Below are positions 32,434-43,281 of a stretch of 64,000 bases of DNA, one piece after another. Source of the stretch: Gautieria morchelliformis (lineage: Eukaryota; Basidiomycota; Agaricomycetes; Gomphales; Gomphaceae); contig WHVA01000326.1 in the NCBI GenBank assembly GCA_015179125.1, forward strand, positions 62,001 to 126,000. The letters run 5' to 3'. Positions within the stretch are counted from its first letter, which is position 1. The number at the start of each line of letters is the position of its first letter. Under the pieces are notes generated by a model. The model was not told the DNA's origin and ran no database searches. It was given only the letters and a program-made list of their open reading frames with translations. A program made the translations under genes and the position numbers.

Positions 32434-33108
32434 TTGTGGGATCCTGATCGTTGACCGTCCGATAGCTTTTCCTTCGTCTGCGCAAGCGTCAGCCGAAACA
32501 CCCTCACACGCACACGAAGCTCCAACCGATGATGTAGAGAATACGGCACCAGATCCAGATGAAGCCCAGCTCGATACTGCGGTTGTCACGTTTGCGCCGG
32601 GCTCCCTGCCAGAGGGCAAGGCGCCCAACGTCGTGCGCGTCCTGCAGATGGGGCAAGGCACGCTGTCCTGTCCAAAAGGGAAATGTGAGTGTCTGCGTTT
32701 CGGAGAGCCGCAATTCGAATCACGGTGCGCTCAGATATCCTGTACCAATGGACACAAGCGGACTCGGACTCGGTTTCTGGTACTGGTACGTCTGAGGAAC
32801 TCCTTGCGCCGTACCTCTCTGCTGTAACGTCGGTTCCCGGGGTCGATCCTCGAGTGAGCTGCGTCGACTTTTCGTTATTCTATACTCGGCGTGGGGGCTT
32901 GAAGGTGTCTTCGCCCACCTGTCCACGGACGCTCGCTGTGCCGGGGTTGACTTGCGCTTGGACCGAGATCGCAGACCAGGCGGCAGAGGGTGCTGAGAGG
33001 CTGTTCTGGGACGCTGTAAAGATGCTCGGACATGGTGAAGACGGAGAGATTGAGACGTTTTGGCCGGCAGCTGAGACGCCCGATGAGACCTCAGGGGATG
33101 AATGGTAG
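32434..33108 (+). pseudogene. MRS6: Rab escort protein, 3' part (with duplicated exon segment)
   Basis: The first ~230 bp (32434-32663) repeat the exon segment at 29939-30390 without its solo LTR, at roughly 90 percent identity. The frame reads VDRPIAFPSSAQ, FAPGSLPEGKAPNVVRVLQM and LSCPKGK. After a GT..AG intron (about 32687-32735) it continues YILYQWTQADSDSVS and ELLAPYLSAV, then VDFSLFYTRRGG and GLTCAWTEIADQAAEGAERL. It stops at 33106-33108 after GDEW. LSCPKGKY is a conserved GDI/REP segment. This C-terminal half is clean, but it is separated from the N-terminal half by about 2 kb of foreign DNA. It converges on the phosphomannose isomerase gene. Confidence 0.85.
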
Positions 33109-33222
33109 TGTAGCGGAGAAGGATGTGGCAGTACATAGCAGAAACCAGAAGATGTCTATTCGCAGGCAGTACATGGAAACAAGATGTCTATTCGTAGGCA
33201 GTACATTGCAGAAAAAGAGGGA

Positions 33223-34622
33223 TTAGACTTCCACAAAGGCGCGGAAGAGAGTCATTTCTTCGCTGGCTTCGAAGGTGACCTTTGTGTCCGCGCCTACAAA
33301 CACCACGGATCCTTCGTTGAGCGGCAGGGGATCGCCGCCTGGCCATACCGCCCGGCCTTTTCCCTGGGTGACGATGAGAAGACTAGGGCCTTGCAAAGTG
33401 TCGTGTGTCTCCGTGTTTCCTTGGGAAATATGCGTCAGGAGAACGGCAAACTCGGGGACAGGCGGGTTGTATAGTTTGGTGGATTCCGAGGCGCGGGGGA
33501 AAGGGGCGGGGGTGACGATATGTGCTGAGGGCGGGCTTGCGTGGTATGTGAGGGACGAGACAAGATTTGGGACATCGCGCGTCTTTGGCGTGAGGCCGGC
33601 GCGGAGGACGTTGTCAGAGGTAGCCATGGTCTCCACGATGTCTAAACGATAGTCAGTGCTGGCAAGCAAAGAATCGGGCGGCTTACCTCCGGCTACATAG
33701 GCATGGGGCTCGCCTGCGCCCAGGAAAATGGCCTCCCCGGGCTGCAATTTGACGACGTTCAAGAGGTAGACGCAGAACACGCCAATGTCGCCCGGAAACT
33801 AGCGATCAAGCTCGACGACGAGATCGCACACGTCGGCCTCCGCGGGCGCGTGTCTGCGCGCCTTGTAGCGGGCGACGAGGGCGCGCAGCTGGGCGGCGAC
33901 GAGGTCGAGCGGGGCGGACACGACTGCGGTGAAGAAGTCGCGGAGGGGGACCTTTGTGGGGACGTCGGCGACGGAGGTGGTGCAGACGCACAGGAAGGAG
34001 GCGAGGATGGCGGGCGGGACGAGGGCGGCGAGCTCGGAGACGTGGGTGAGGTACGCGCCGATCTCACAGAGGGGACGGAAGCCGCACAGCGCGGTGAACG
34101 GGGTGAGGGCGATGGCCATCTCGGGCTTGTGGTTTGCGTCTGCACAGATAAGCACCATGTCCGCATCATGCTGTCACGCGCACCTTTGTACAAGTCCGGA
34201 CGGGCGGCGTGGAGGCGTTCTGCGAGCTGCTTGTCGGGGTGGGCCTGGATGCTGAGGGCCTTCTGGATGGCGAGGATCTTGAAGAGAAACGGGAGGTTCC
34301 CCGTCCCCGCCTCGGGGAAGCGGCCGGCGATCGCGGACCCCACGAGCTCAGCGTGCGCCGCCAGATGCTCAGACAGCGTCTCCTGTGTGCTGAGCAGGCG
34401 CGAGGGCAGCGTCGGGTGCGTGCCCATCCACAGCTGGGACACGGTGAATCCAGACAGTCAGCACCGCGACACCGGGCAGCGCACCTCGGCATACGGCTTG
34501 GCTTCGTCGAGCGTGAAGCCGGGGACACCGCTTGCCGCATACTGCGCCGCCTTCGATGCGCGCCGCACCTTGCCCCAGTCGTATGACTGCGTCCCCGCAG
34601 CGATGGGAAACACAGAGGCCAT
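33223..34622 (-). pseudogene. PMI40: Type I mannose-6-phosphate isomerase with one in-frame stop
   Basis: This enzyme interconverts fructose-6-phosphate and mannose-6-phosphate in the cytosol, feeding protein mannosylation and the cell wall. Four exons on the minus strand (34622-34485, 34433-34184, 34139-33687, 33641-33223) join in phase to 419 residues, a normal length for the family. Motifs: start MASVFPIAAGTQSYDWGK, YAELWMGTHP, zinc ligands in LSIQAHPDK (Gln, His), [10 protein letters not shown] (Glu) and GAGEPHAYVAG (His), then DIVETMATSDNVLRAGLTPK and a cupin-like C-terminus ending LFRAFVEV. Codon 243 is TAG (33799-33801) in the segment ELDR-stop-FPGDIG, where glutamine is usual; CAG to TAG is a single transition. 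Everything else looks functional, so this is either a fresh pseudogene or a sequence error. Repeat copy C begins only ~20 bp upstream of the start codon. Confidence 0.9.
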
Positions 34623-34639
34623 GCGTAGAGTCTTTTAGG

Positions 34640-35432
34640 CCACACACATATCAGGCGATACTCACCTACGATTACAGGGCAGTGCGTCGAGTATCGGGAA
34701 GGAGTCCGTAACCCGCTACAGTCATGCTCGACACCCGGAGGTCAATCCCAATGCGGCTGGGCAAGAGGGCGAGGTTTTGAAGACGCATCCAGATGGTATT
34801 CTTGTAGAGATTTTCCAGGCGTAAAGTGGGAGGGATCGATAAACATCGATCCAAGTTACCTGCTGCCTTGCACGCCATGCAAACAACGCCCATCAAAGAC
34901 AGAATTTCCAAGTACGAGGCTAGGCGCAAAATGTTGTATTTTCAGGCGGCAGGCGTCGTCTACAGAGACAATAGCCAATTTTTCCTCTGCGCAATTCAAT
35001 TCAATCAAGTGTTATGCTTACTTTACTAAGTGTCATCCCGGGGGATCCCCTTGCGCGTGAAGTCGTTCATATCGCTGGCAGCGATCTGCATGTACCTGTA
35101 CCTGTACATGGGGGCATGGGGTTAGCATGACGCCTGGCAAGGGACAGTACTAGTATTATTCACGTGGCCCCGTTTCCCTCGAAGTTTTCTTTAGCACATC
35201 TCTAGCACCTCTTGCCACAGTAAAGGTCAAAGAAGGCGTGGCCACTGGCAGAAGGAGAATTCTTGAGCAGCGAGAATATCAAGGGTGGGAACGGCCTGCC
35301 TCCTACGTCTGGCGATAACGACTACTAATGAGTCATGGCCGGCTCTCGCTGTTGTTCGTGAATGAACAAGCATTGTTCTGGAGCAGGTCAACCGTTGGAG
35401 TCTTCTCAAGCCACCGCACGTATGTCGTACTA
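34640..35432. repeat. Duplicated segment, copy C, cut by a TA element
   Basis: It begins at TATCAGGCGATACTCACC next to the phosphomannose isomerase start and parallels copy A from 26093. It is interrupted at GTCGTAC/TA by the element at 35433-42369 and resumes at 42372 with CTTGCAAGTTACTATAATAA before similarity is lost near 42395. Copies A and B are uninterrupted at that site, which proves the insertion. Confidence 0.8.
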
Positions 35433-36281
35433 AGATAGCGGACACCAGGAACCAGCACCCCTGACGTAAGCGAGCGCTTATACCACGTGACGCGCCACAT
35501 TGAACGACTTGGATCTCAATTTTTCAAAAAGTGTGCCAGAAATAAAGAAAAGTTTCGAAAAACAAAAATTCAATTTTGATATAGAGAAGTATAAACTTTG
35601 TATCTAGTTACTATACTTTTGATTGACTTGCTAATATGTTACTGTAGGTCGAGTTTGTATAGTAAACCCAGTCTTAGAACACCACTCCTCGTGTTGTGTA
35701 GTTAAATATCTAATGAGAAGGTTTGATGGACTAAAAAATCACCTATGCATCAACTGGAGGTGGTGTTGCAAGGTACTGACATCATTCACAAAACTGACCT
35801 TATACCAGTCACGTTTTCTAGGTTCAGACAAATCAGCGATGAAGAAATTCCTGGAGGCTGCCACACGCACCGACACAGCTTGCAGTCCATGATTTTCTTA
35901 GCTTCTTCCTGGCGCCCGTTCTCAAAAAAGAACTATATACCTAATTTTTGAATTGTTGGCTGAGACCTCGATACCATCCTAGATCTCTGAGCCACCCTTC
36001 CGGGTGGGCGACGTCATGAGTGATAGTTGCACAGGGGTAAGGCAATTTTAGACGTATTAATAAAACCAATATAATGATAATATCAAATCACACACCAGGG
36101 ACAGGCACTGGAACCTCCTTGTCCTTTTGCTTACCGGTAGGTTTTGCAACGGTATGTTTGGGTTTCTTCCTTTTAGGCTCCTCTGCTTCCCCCAGCCTCC
36201 TAGTGCCGTGAGGCCGCCCTGGGACTTTCACTGCATTATATACAGTAATATCATTCTAATTATTAGGAGAACCTTTGTCTG

Positions 36282-36311
36282 GCAAAGTACAAGGGGATCC
36301 TTGTACTTTGC
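36282..36311. repeat. 13-bp perfect palindrome arm pair GCAAAGTACAAGG
   Basis: GCAAAGTACAAGG and CCTTGTACTTTGC are separated by four bases. A similar palindrome with about 75 bp of surrounding similarity lies at 41817-41846 within the right LTR of the third Copia, in direct orientation. The pair may mark the two diverged LTRs of that element or a shared small repeat. Confidence 0.5.
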
Positions 36312-36533
36312 AGCCCTCCTTGTCTTTTATCTCCTTTACACCGGTACATGTCACCTGCTTACATTAGCGTGCCAAAGTGCCATTATGCCCTCTAGATCTC
36401 AACAATTAGACTGTGGGGAATAGGTGGAGAGACGAAGGAACAGGTGAGTAATTCTACTTCAAAACCTTTTTGTAACTACAGTTAGTAACTCGTTTGGACT
36501 TCGCAAACGATCCACAATGGTGCCAGTGATCCC

Positions 36534-36668
36534 CACCCAAAAGCGCGGGCTTCTGAAAATGAAGCCCAGCCCTCCTCTTCGGGCTTTTGGAGGCCTGGGC
36601 CAGGCCAGGCTTGGGCTTTTTAGGGCTGGGCTCAGGCTCAGCCCGGGTCTGAGCCCAAGCCCGGAGAA
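36534..36668. repeat. GGGCT/AGCCC low-complexity tract
   Basis: A GC-rich stretch built from GGGCT, AGCCC and GGCC words, with several overlapping inverted matches (for example GGGCTTCTG..GAAGCCC). It sits in the 3' part of the third Copia and looks like a separate simple or MITE-like insertion. Confidence 0.5.
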
Positions 36669-36879
36669 CACTACCTTCAAGCCCCTTCGTCATTAGATCC
36701 GCAGGGTTTTCCTTCGACCTAACATAGGTGAGTGAAGCCTCATTAGAGGCCACCTTCTCACAGATGAAGTGGTAGGCTACATTGATATGTTTGGTCCTGG
36801 CATGGTAGGTCGCATCATGGGAAAGTGTGATCGCGCCTAAGTTATCGGATCTGATAGAAGGGCGGATGCTCACAACTTT

Positions 36880-37415
36880 GTATTACCTGTAGCTTCACCC
36901 ATTTTATTCTCAGATTATAGAAAAGAAGAGGACCAAAGTATATGCCAATCTTATTGTTGGGCTATAAATAAATTTACTTTTGTCCCTCCCTGAGCGGTGG
37001 CTCCGCCGATGAGAACACCTCTTTTGATTTTTACGCCTCTTCTTATTTTTTCTACCCACTTTTAATATACACAATATCATTATAACTATTCATATATATT
37101 ACAAATATCTAGACAACTGCTATTACTCCATATGGTAGTCTAATACTCTCTCATTATAACTACTCATACTAATGCTCCTACTCATATCTATTAGAAGTAT
37201 CTATCCAACTATCTGTTATTCTATCTTGTAGTCAGATACGCTCTCATATGTATATATATCTCCGAGATGTTTAAACATATACAGAATATTCTAATAACAT
37301 CTATTATTCTCCTTATAAATATTACTGTATATTCCTATATGTTGTTATTAATACTCTTATAATGTATGTTGTATACTCATATATGCTGTATTACATAACC
37401 ATTATGATTATCCTC
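36880..37415. mobile_element. AT-rich insertion in the RNase H region of the third Copia
   Basis: About 540 bp of strongly AT-rich, non-coding DNA separates two stretches that are adjacent in the outer Copia. No clear terminal repeats or target duplication could be fixed, so the element type is unknown. Confidence 0.5.
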
Positions 37416-38093
37416 CAAGTCGGTTGGGCTTGGTCAAGACCTACTTCCTGGAGCGCTCTCCGAAGCCAGATAAGTTCTTTAGTTCCTTCGGTGATAGCAA
37501 TGTACTCAGCCTCTGTTGTAGATAATGAGACAGTGCGTTGGGTTTTCGAACTCCAGGCGACTGCTCCTCCTCCAAGAATCGCAACGTACCTGCCGATGGA
37601 TCTAGCGTCAGATCAGTTCGCGTAGTCTGCATCAGTGAATAATTCAAGGTTGTCTCCCGCCTCTTTTCTGAACAGAATACCGCCATCTCATATGCCTTTA
37701 AGGTAACGGAGGACATGCTTGATGGCGGTCCAATGTTCCGGTCCATAGGAGTTCGTGAACTGGCTAAGATGTTGGATGGTGAAGGCTATGTCAGGTCTTG
37801 TTCCGAGTGCCGCATACATGAGCGAGCCGACAGCTTGGGCATAAGGTACGTTGATATTGGACACTTCTCCCGATTCTGGTATGTCGAGTTTGGTGGAAAT
37901 GCTGAAAGGGGTCGTGACCGGGTAAGCTTCTTGCATGTGGAATCGAGCAAGCATAATGTCGATGTATGCTCCTTGAGAGATTTTCAGAGTTCCTTCCGCC
38001 CTATTCCTTTCCACCCTTGTCCCTAAAATTCTGCTCATTTCCCCCAAGTCCGTCATCACAAATTTCTCATTAAGCTCCTTTTTCATCCTAGTC

Positions 38094-38581
38094 TGTTGGG
38101 TGCATTTATGCTCCTGCACCAAAATCAAGCATATAATATTCAATTTATTGTGTGGTGTTTCAATATTTTCTCATACTGTTCTTGTACCATGCATCCACTT
38201 CTCTGCTTATTTTCGAAATTTTCTAGTCACTCCCTATCTCTCCATTCCATTCTGTTATTTCTATTTTCACAGGCGGCTGCACCCAGCGGAGTTTGAAATG
38301 ACTTTGACGCGCGAGCCCTTGGGCGCTAAAGGGCCGGGTGCACGTATATGCCTTCTGAGACAGGATAGTGCTCCTCTCTCAGTGACAATAAATTCACTGA
38401 GAGAGGCGAGTAGTATCTTTCATATTTACATAGCATGTTGACTGAAAATCATGTAGTGTATTTGATTCTAGGTATTGTATTAATACATCAGTGACAATAA
38501 ATTCACTGAGAGAGTGTATTTGATTCTAGCTTTCTAAGAACTCTACCGAACCTTCCCTGCCATAGCCCCTAGTTGCTAACA
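38094..38581 (+). mobile_element. Solo LTR (488 bp), relative of the inner Copia LTR
   Basis: TGTTGGGTGC..GTTGCTAACA with TAGTC on both sides (38089-38093 and 38582-38586). It aligns with the 498-bp LTRs at 17036 and 21797 over most of its length but is clearly diverged, especially at its 3' end. The 12-bp hairpin (38374-38405) is kept exactly. It sits in the RT region of the third Copia. Confidence 0.9.
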
Positions 38582-41500
38582 TAGTCATCCCGCTGATTGT
38601 GTTTGCGACCAGGCCTAAGTCATCAACGTATACAGCTATGGCCTCGATGTCGGATCCGGATCTCCTGATGTAAATACATTGTCTGCCGAGCTTTGGGTGT
38701 AATCGAGATTGAATAGTTCATTGCGGAGCTGCTGGTGCCAAGCACGTCCTGCTTGTTTGAGTCCGTAGATCGGGCGGTGCAACTTTAATACTTGTCCTGA
38801 TCCGTCATTGAAACCCTCTGGCTGTTTCATGTAAATTTCTTCTTCCAGTTTCGAGTTGAGATTAGCTCCCTTTACGTCCATCATTTCAATCTCCCAATCC
38901 TTAGAGTTTGCGATAACCAATAGAAGTCTTAAGGAGTTGAACTTGACGACAGGTGAGGTTATGTCGTAGTAGTCCATTCCCGGCCTCTGAGTGAACCCTT
39001 GCGTGACTACCTGTGCCTTTCCTTTCTTGAATTCTCCATCTGTTTTTGTTTTCACTGCGTATACCCATCGACACCCAATAATATTGTGATCCGGCGGTAG
39101 TTCCACTAGTTCCCATGTCCCAATTTCCTGGTGCTGTTTTAGTTCTGTCTCCATTGCCTTTTCCCAAATGGGGGTGTCCGATCGACTGATTGCTTCAGCG
39201 TAATTATCTGGTTCGGTAATGATGCTCGTGGTGACTAATGCTTGATCCGGATTGTTGAGCTTCCAATAGTCTGGTCTATTGGTCACTCGGCTGCTGCGTC
39301 AGATCTCAGGCACTTGTTCCTCGGGTGTTGCCATAGTTATCACAGATGTGTGAGGGGTAACGTCATTCGCTTCCGCTTCCACTCTCCCATTCACTTCCGC
39401 CTCCGCTCCAGTTTCCTCGGGCTGTTGCTTGTGCGTTTCTGTCTCCCCCTCGAGCGCAGCCATCCCACCGTTGTCTCCATCAGGTATAGTATACAGTTTA
39501 GTGTCACTTGCATCAAATGTAATGTTTCTGGAGATTTGGACATGCCTTGAGAATTTATTGTAGTACTTCCAGGCCTTTGCATGTTCAGCAACTCCAACGA
39601 ACAGGTGATGTTCTGCTTTCGGATCCAGCTTGGAGTGGCGCTGATCCGGTACCATAACCCAACAACGTGTTCCGAATTCTTCCAGTTGTGATATATCAGG
39701 TTTCCTTCCAAAAATGGCTTGATAAGGTGTAATCGCAGATCCAAGAGCTCAGGTCGGGGATCTGTTCTTAATGTAGCAAACATATGCTACTGCCTCCGGC
39801 CACAGGATTTTAGGCAGATCCTTGGCAAATATCATGGCACGGGAATGCTCGAGTAAAGTTTTATTGAGTCGTTTGGCAATACTGTTCTGTGCCGGTGAAT
39901 AGGGGGCGGTTGTTTCCATAATGATGCCATGCTGGTGACAAAAATCTTTGAAGGGTTTGTTAACATATTCTCCACCGTTATCAGAATGAAAACCTTTGGT
40001 TTTGTTACCGGTTTGCATTTCCAGCAAACTTTTGAACCCTTTGAAGTTCTTCAGTGCTTCATCTTTGGTATTCCTGAAATAACCCACGGAGTACCTGGTT
40101 TTGGCGTCTGTGAATGAATAGAAATAACGCTCTTGGGCTGGACCCTCGACTTGGGCCGGTCCCCATACATCAGATACGATCAAGTCGCCTGGTGCCTTGG
40201 CAGTCTCCTTGGCATGCTTCAGGAAAGGCTTCACATGGCGTTTCCCCTTAATGCAGGCAGTGCACTGGGTAGGTGCCTGGGAACCATCGATAAGTAACCC
40301 GTCAACCAGGTTGTTACTTTGAATAGTCTTGATGGTCCATGGGTTGATGTGTCCGAGTATTCGGTGCCACTTATCCAGGGTGCATGCCTTCGCCACTGCT
40401 GCAAAATCTCTTGGCTCACTTCCTGCCATTCCCTTACATCTCATCCGATACATTCTTCCTATCTTCTGTCCCATGCCAAATAGAAGCCCTGACTTAGCTT
40501 TGAATTCGACGACAGATGATGTAAACATGGCCGTGTGTCCAAGATCCGTGAGACATCCTACACTGATTAGGTTATTGGGTGCTTCAGGGGCATGTTTTAC
40601 ATCAGTGAATTTGATGTCGAAAGTGGCTGTGCTGACTTTGAATTGGACAGGTACTGTCCCTCGTTCACGTGTCTTCAGTGAGGCTCCAGGTGTGATGCCA
40701 TTAATAGTAGAATTTTCTTCAGTGTATGTTGAAAAACAATGGCGGTCTCGGGCTATATGCATGGTTGCGGCCGAGTCAGCAAGCCAATCTGATGTTGAGA
40801 TGGAGATAAGAGCTGTGTCATCAGTGGTGAATGCAAAATCATTTTCTTCCATTTGTTGGGCAGTGTCACTATCTTTTGACTTATACCATGTTGGTGCTTG
40901 TCCTTCTTTCCCTCCTCCCTTTGCCCAACAATCCTTTATATAGTGACCCTTCTTGCCACAATTGTGGCACTTCCCTTTCGTGGTGCCAGATTCATCGCGT
41001 GACTGACTTCTAAGTGCCATTTTCTGGGCCGACCCTTCTTTCCGTGCCTGATCTTCGTCCAGAATGTCCGACGAAATTGTAGTGCCGCCGGCGTTAACCG
41101 CGGTAATGAATGAAGACCAAGAGTCCGGGAGTGAGGTGAGTAATGTATTAGAGAAATCGTCATCTGTGATTAATTGGCCACAGGCACACAGTTCCTGGCT
41201 GAGTCCCTGGAGTTTTTGAATATGTTCTTCCATGTTGGCTCCCTCTTCTGCGAGGGTATGGAAGAAGTTGCGGCGGAGGTTAGCGATTCCGACCGCACCT
41301 TTGGACTCGAATATTTCCTGTAATCTAATCCAGATGGCGTGACTCCCCATGAATTGATCAACATAAACGAGGTGTTCATCGGATATATGTAAACAGATCT
41401 CTTTTCTCGCCTTCTTGTCTTTTTTCTTCCAATCGGTGATCGCCTGTCCTTCTGCTGATGTTATGTTGTCTGGGTCCACCGCTGTAGGTTCGACATCGGT

Positions 41501-42395
41501 GCCGACTGTGATTTCCCAAAGGTCTTGGTCATTGAGAAACCATTTGAGGCGGCGGCGCCATGCGGCGTAGTTGTCCCCGTTCAGGGGATCGATCTTGTAC
41601 ATGCTATTGGTGTTGGCAAGGGACATTGTAGGTCGATTATTGCTGATATGGAAGATTAAATATTCAGTTACAGCCGGGGCCCATAACCTGTATGTCGAAG
41701 ATGCTTACAAATAATATGTGAAGAGGTCTGTCGTTTTGATGATCTATAGTAATGCGAGGTGCCATCTTAAATACAAAAAAAATGCTATTCTAATTATAAC
41801 ATGTCCTTTTGTCCAGCAAAGTACAAGGAGCTCATTGTACTTTGCTGCGCTCTTTTCCATCCCATACCTTTGACTCCTTGTGCCTCGTACACGTCAACAT
41901 CTTATGTCAGCACGCCGGAAGTGCTGTTTCACTCAACAGTTACTGGGCAAGGGACTCTGCCCATGTTTGACCAATTCGCTGTGTCACGTGGCACCTGACC
42001 TCCCAGAATGGTCGTCTATCACTGAGCGCCGATGTCCAAGCGCTGAGAAAGCTGACAAATCATGTCACGTGATGCACCCAATGTTGTGGTTGGAAAATAC
42101 AAAATGTGTCCCAAACGGTTCCAAAACACAAAATAAAGTATTTGGAAAAAATTTCTTAGTCTGCACTTCAAGAGTACATAACTCAGCTACCCTGCATTAT
42201 TTAGCTAAACCCTTTCCTAAAAATTCAAACTAGACATATTGAGAGAAACTCTTAGGACTCAAATAACCCAGAACTTAATGTAGGTGGGTGGAATTGAGGA
42301 TGTCGGGAGGCAGCTGCTACTGGCCTGCTCACTTAAGTAAAGGTTGCTGGTTCCTGGTGTCCCCTATCTTACTTGCAAGTTACTATAATAATGGA

Positions 42396-42930
42396 TGCAT
42401 CACTAAAAGCGTGCTGAGATGGCGTCACAATGTCACCTATGGCACATGTGTCCATCCTGGCCTGTCATGTCGCCGGATGGGCATCTCTGGCATCTGGTAC
42501 CATGAGCTGGCCATCATGGAGCAGGGATGGCTGCCGCATAGCCATGGCAGTGCATGCTGGCGTCTGATGTCATGGCCATGATAATACATTGGCATCCCAG
42601 GTACCATCGTCATTGCCGGCTGGCCATCCACAGAGCAGGATGACTGCCGCATGGCAGCCCGGCTTCACAATGGCATGTTTATCCTATCCCTAATCATGCC
42701 AACTTATAGCCATCATCTTCCCACTTGGCTTCATCCTCTTCTGCCACTGAGATTCAACTGCAGGTATTATTTATGCGTATGCCGCTTATATTTCCAATGT
42801 CATTTCAAACTCACGATGTTCGAAACACTCGAAGGCATGCACGTGACCCTCCGAAATATGTATGGAACCAAACAAACAACACTCGCACCACCACAACCTC
42901 TCGTTTGTTCAGATCCAACTATCTGATTCC
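42396..42930. other. No gene; locally repetitive CATGGC-rich stretch
   Basis: Between 42470 and 42660 the words GGCTGCCGCAT, CATGGC and GAGCAGG recur in loosely duplicated order, like a degraded minisatellite. No gene recognised. Confidence 0.4.
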
Positions 42931-43281
42931 CACTGGAGGCATATAAAGATTTTATGGTCTGAAAAACTGTTCAAAAAACTGTAAAGTTATTCCAATTTTT
43001 TTTAGTGTTTTTAATGTAAAAAAACTTTAACAAAATTTTGTGTTTTTGTAAGAATTTGTTGGGCAAGAAAATTGTAAAAAAGTTTAAAGTTTTTTGGAGG
43101 GTTTTTTTATGTCTTTTTATAAGTTTCTTTGTGAAACCACAAAGAAACCCATAAAAAACCCTGGAAAAAACTTTGAATTTTTTTACAATTTTCTTGCTCA
43201 ACAAATTCTAATAAAAACACAAAATTTTTACAGTTTTTTCAACAGTTTTTCAGTCAAGAAAACTTTTATATGCCTGCAGTG
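42931..43281. mobile_element. Fold-back (long palindromic) element with CACTG ends
   Basis: The left end CACTGGAGGCATATAAAG and right end, read inward, CACTGCAGGCATATAAAAG begin an inverted repeat that continues through CTGAAAAACTGTT, AAAATTTTGTGTTTTT and AGAAAATTGTAAAAAA to a centre near 43120-43140 (GTTTCTTTGTG..CACAAAGAAAC). Each arm is roughly 130-190 bp, and the left arm is slightly longer through an insertion. It is AT-rich and non-coding, so a MITE-like fold-back element. Flanking target duplication is unclear. Confidence 0.75.

Larger units (their letters stand above)
36430..41899 (-). mobile_element. Third Ty1/Copia element, decayed, with nested insertions
   Basis: A minus-strand relative of the outer Copia. 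Starting at 41626 it reads gag (YKIDPLNGDNYAAWRRRLKW), zinc knuckle CHNCGKKGHYIKDCW, protease DWLADSAATMHIARD, integrase with VSDVWGPAQVEGPAQ and SDNGGEYVN (to about 39750), then RT (RPDYWKLNN, DYYDITSPVVKF, YGLKQAGRAWH; 39655-38590). The remaining RT and RNase H lie at 38088-36680. A 5' LTR starts TGTATG at 41689 and probably ends near 41899. A primer site GGTTATGGGCCCCGG precedes it on the minus strand. The left LTR is not clear. It is interrupted by a solo LTR (38094-38581) and an AT-rich insertion (about 36880-37415). It is broken, with roughly five further breaks, and older than the nested pair at 16-26 kb. Confidence 0.85.
35433..42369. mobile_element. TA-target inverted-repeat element (Tc1/mariner-like), inflated by nested LTR elements
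   Basis: The left end AGATAGCGGACACCAGGAAC and the right end (read inward) AGATAGGGGACACCAGGAAC continue to match for about 28 bp with two or three differences. TA lies on both sides (35431-35432 and 42370-42371). The empty site is visible in repeat copy A (GTAC-TA-CTTGC near 26900), confirming a TA duplication. Removing the Copia element inside leaves about 1.3-1.5 kb of AT-rich, apparently non-coding DNA (35460 to about 36400 and 41900-42340), so it was probably non-autonomous. The ends resemble those of the 894-bp element at 55099. Assignment to Tc1/mariner rests on the TA site and inverted ends only. Confidence 0.75.

Noticed and set aside
33799-33831. A tiny intron that would remove the TAG in the phosphomannose isomerase gene
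   Set aside because: It would be only about 33 bp and would delete conserved residues around ELDR-QFPGDIG; a point change is the simpler reading.
33703-34638. 311-residue plus-strand frame over the phosphomannose isomerase gene
   Set aside because: It is the antisense of GC-rich coding exons; the minus-strand gene explains the sequence fully.
35433-42369. A single large autonomous transposon or Maverick-like element
   Set aside because: Its size is explained by a nested Copia with its own integrase, RT and LTR; no polymerase, capsid or DDE gene belongs to the outer element.
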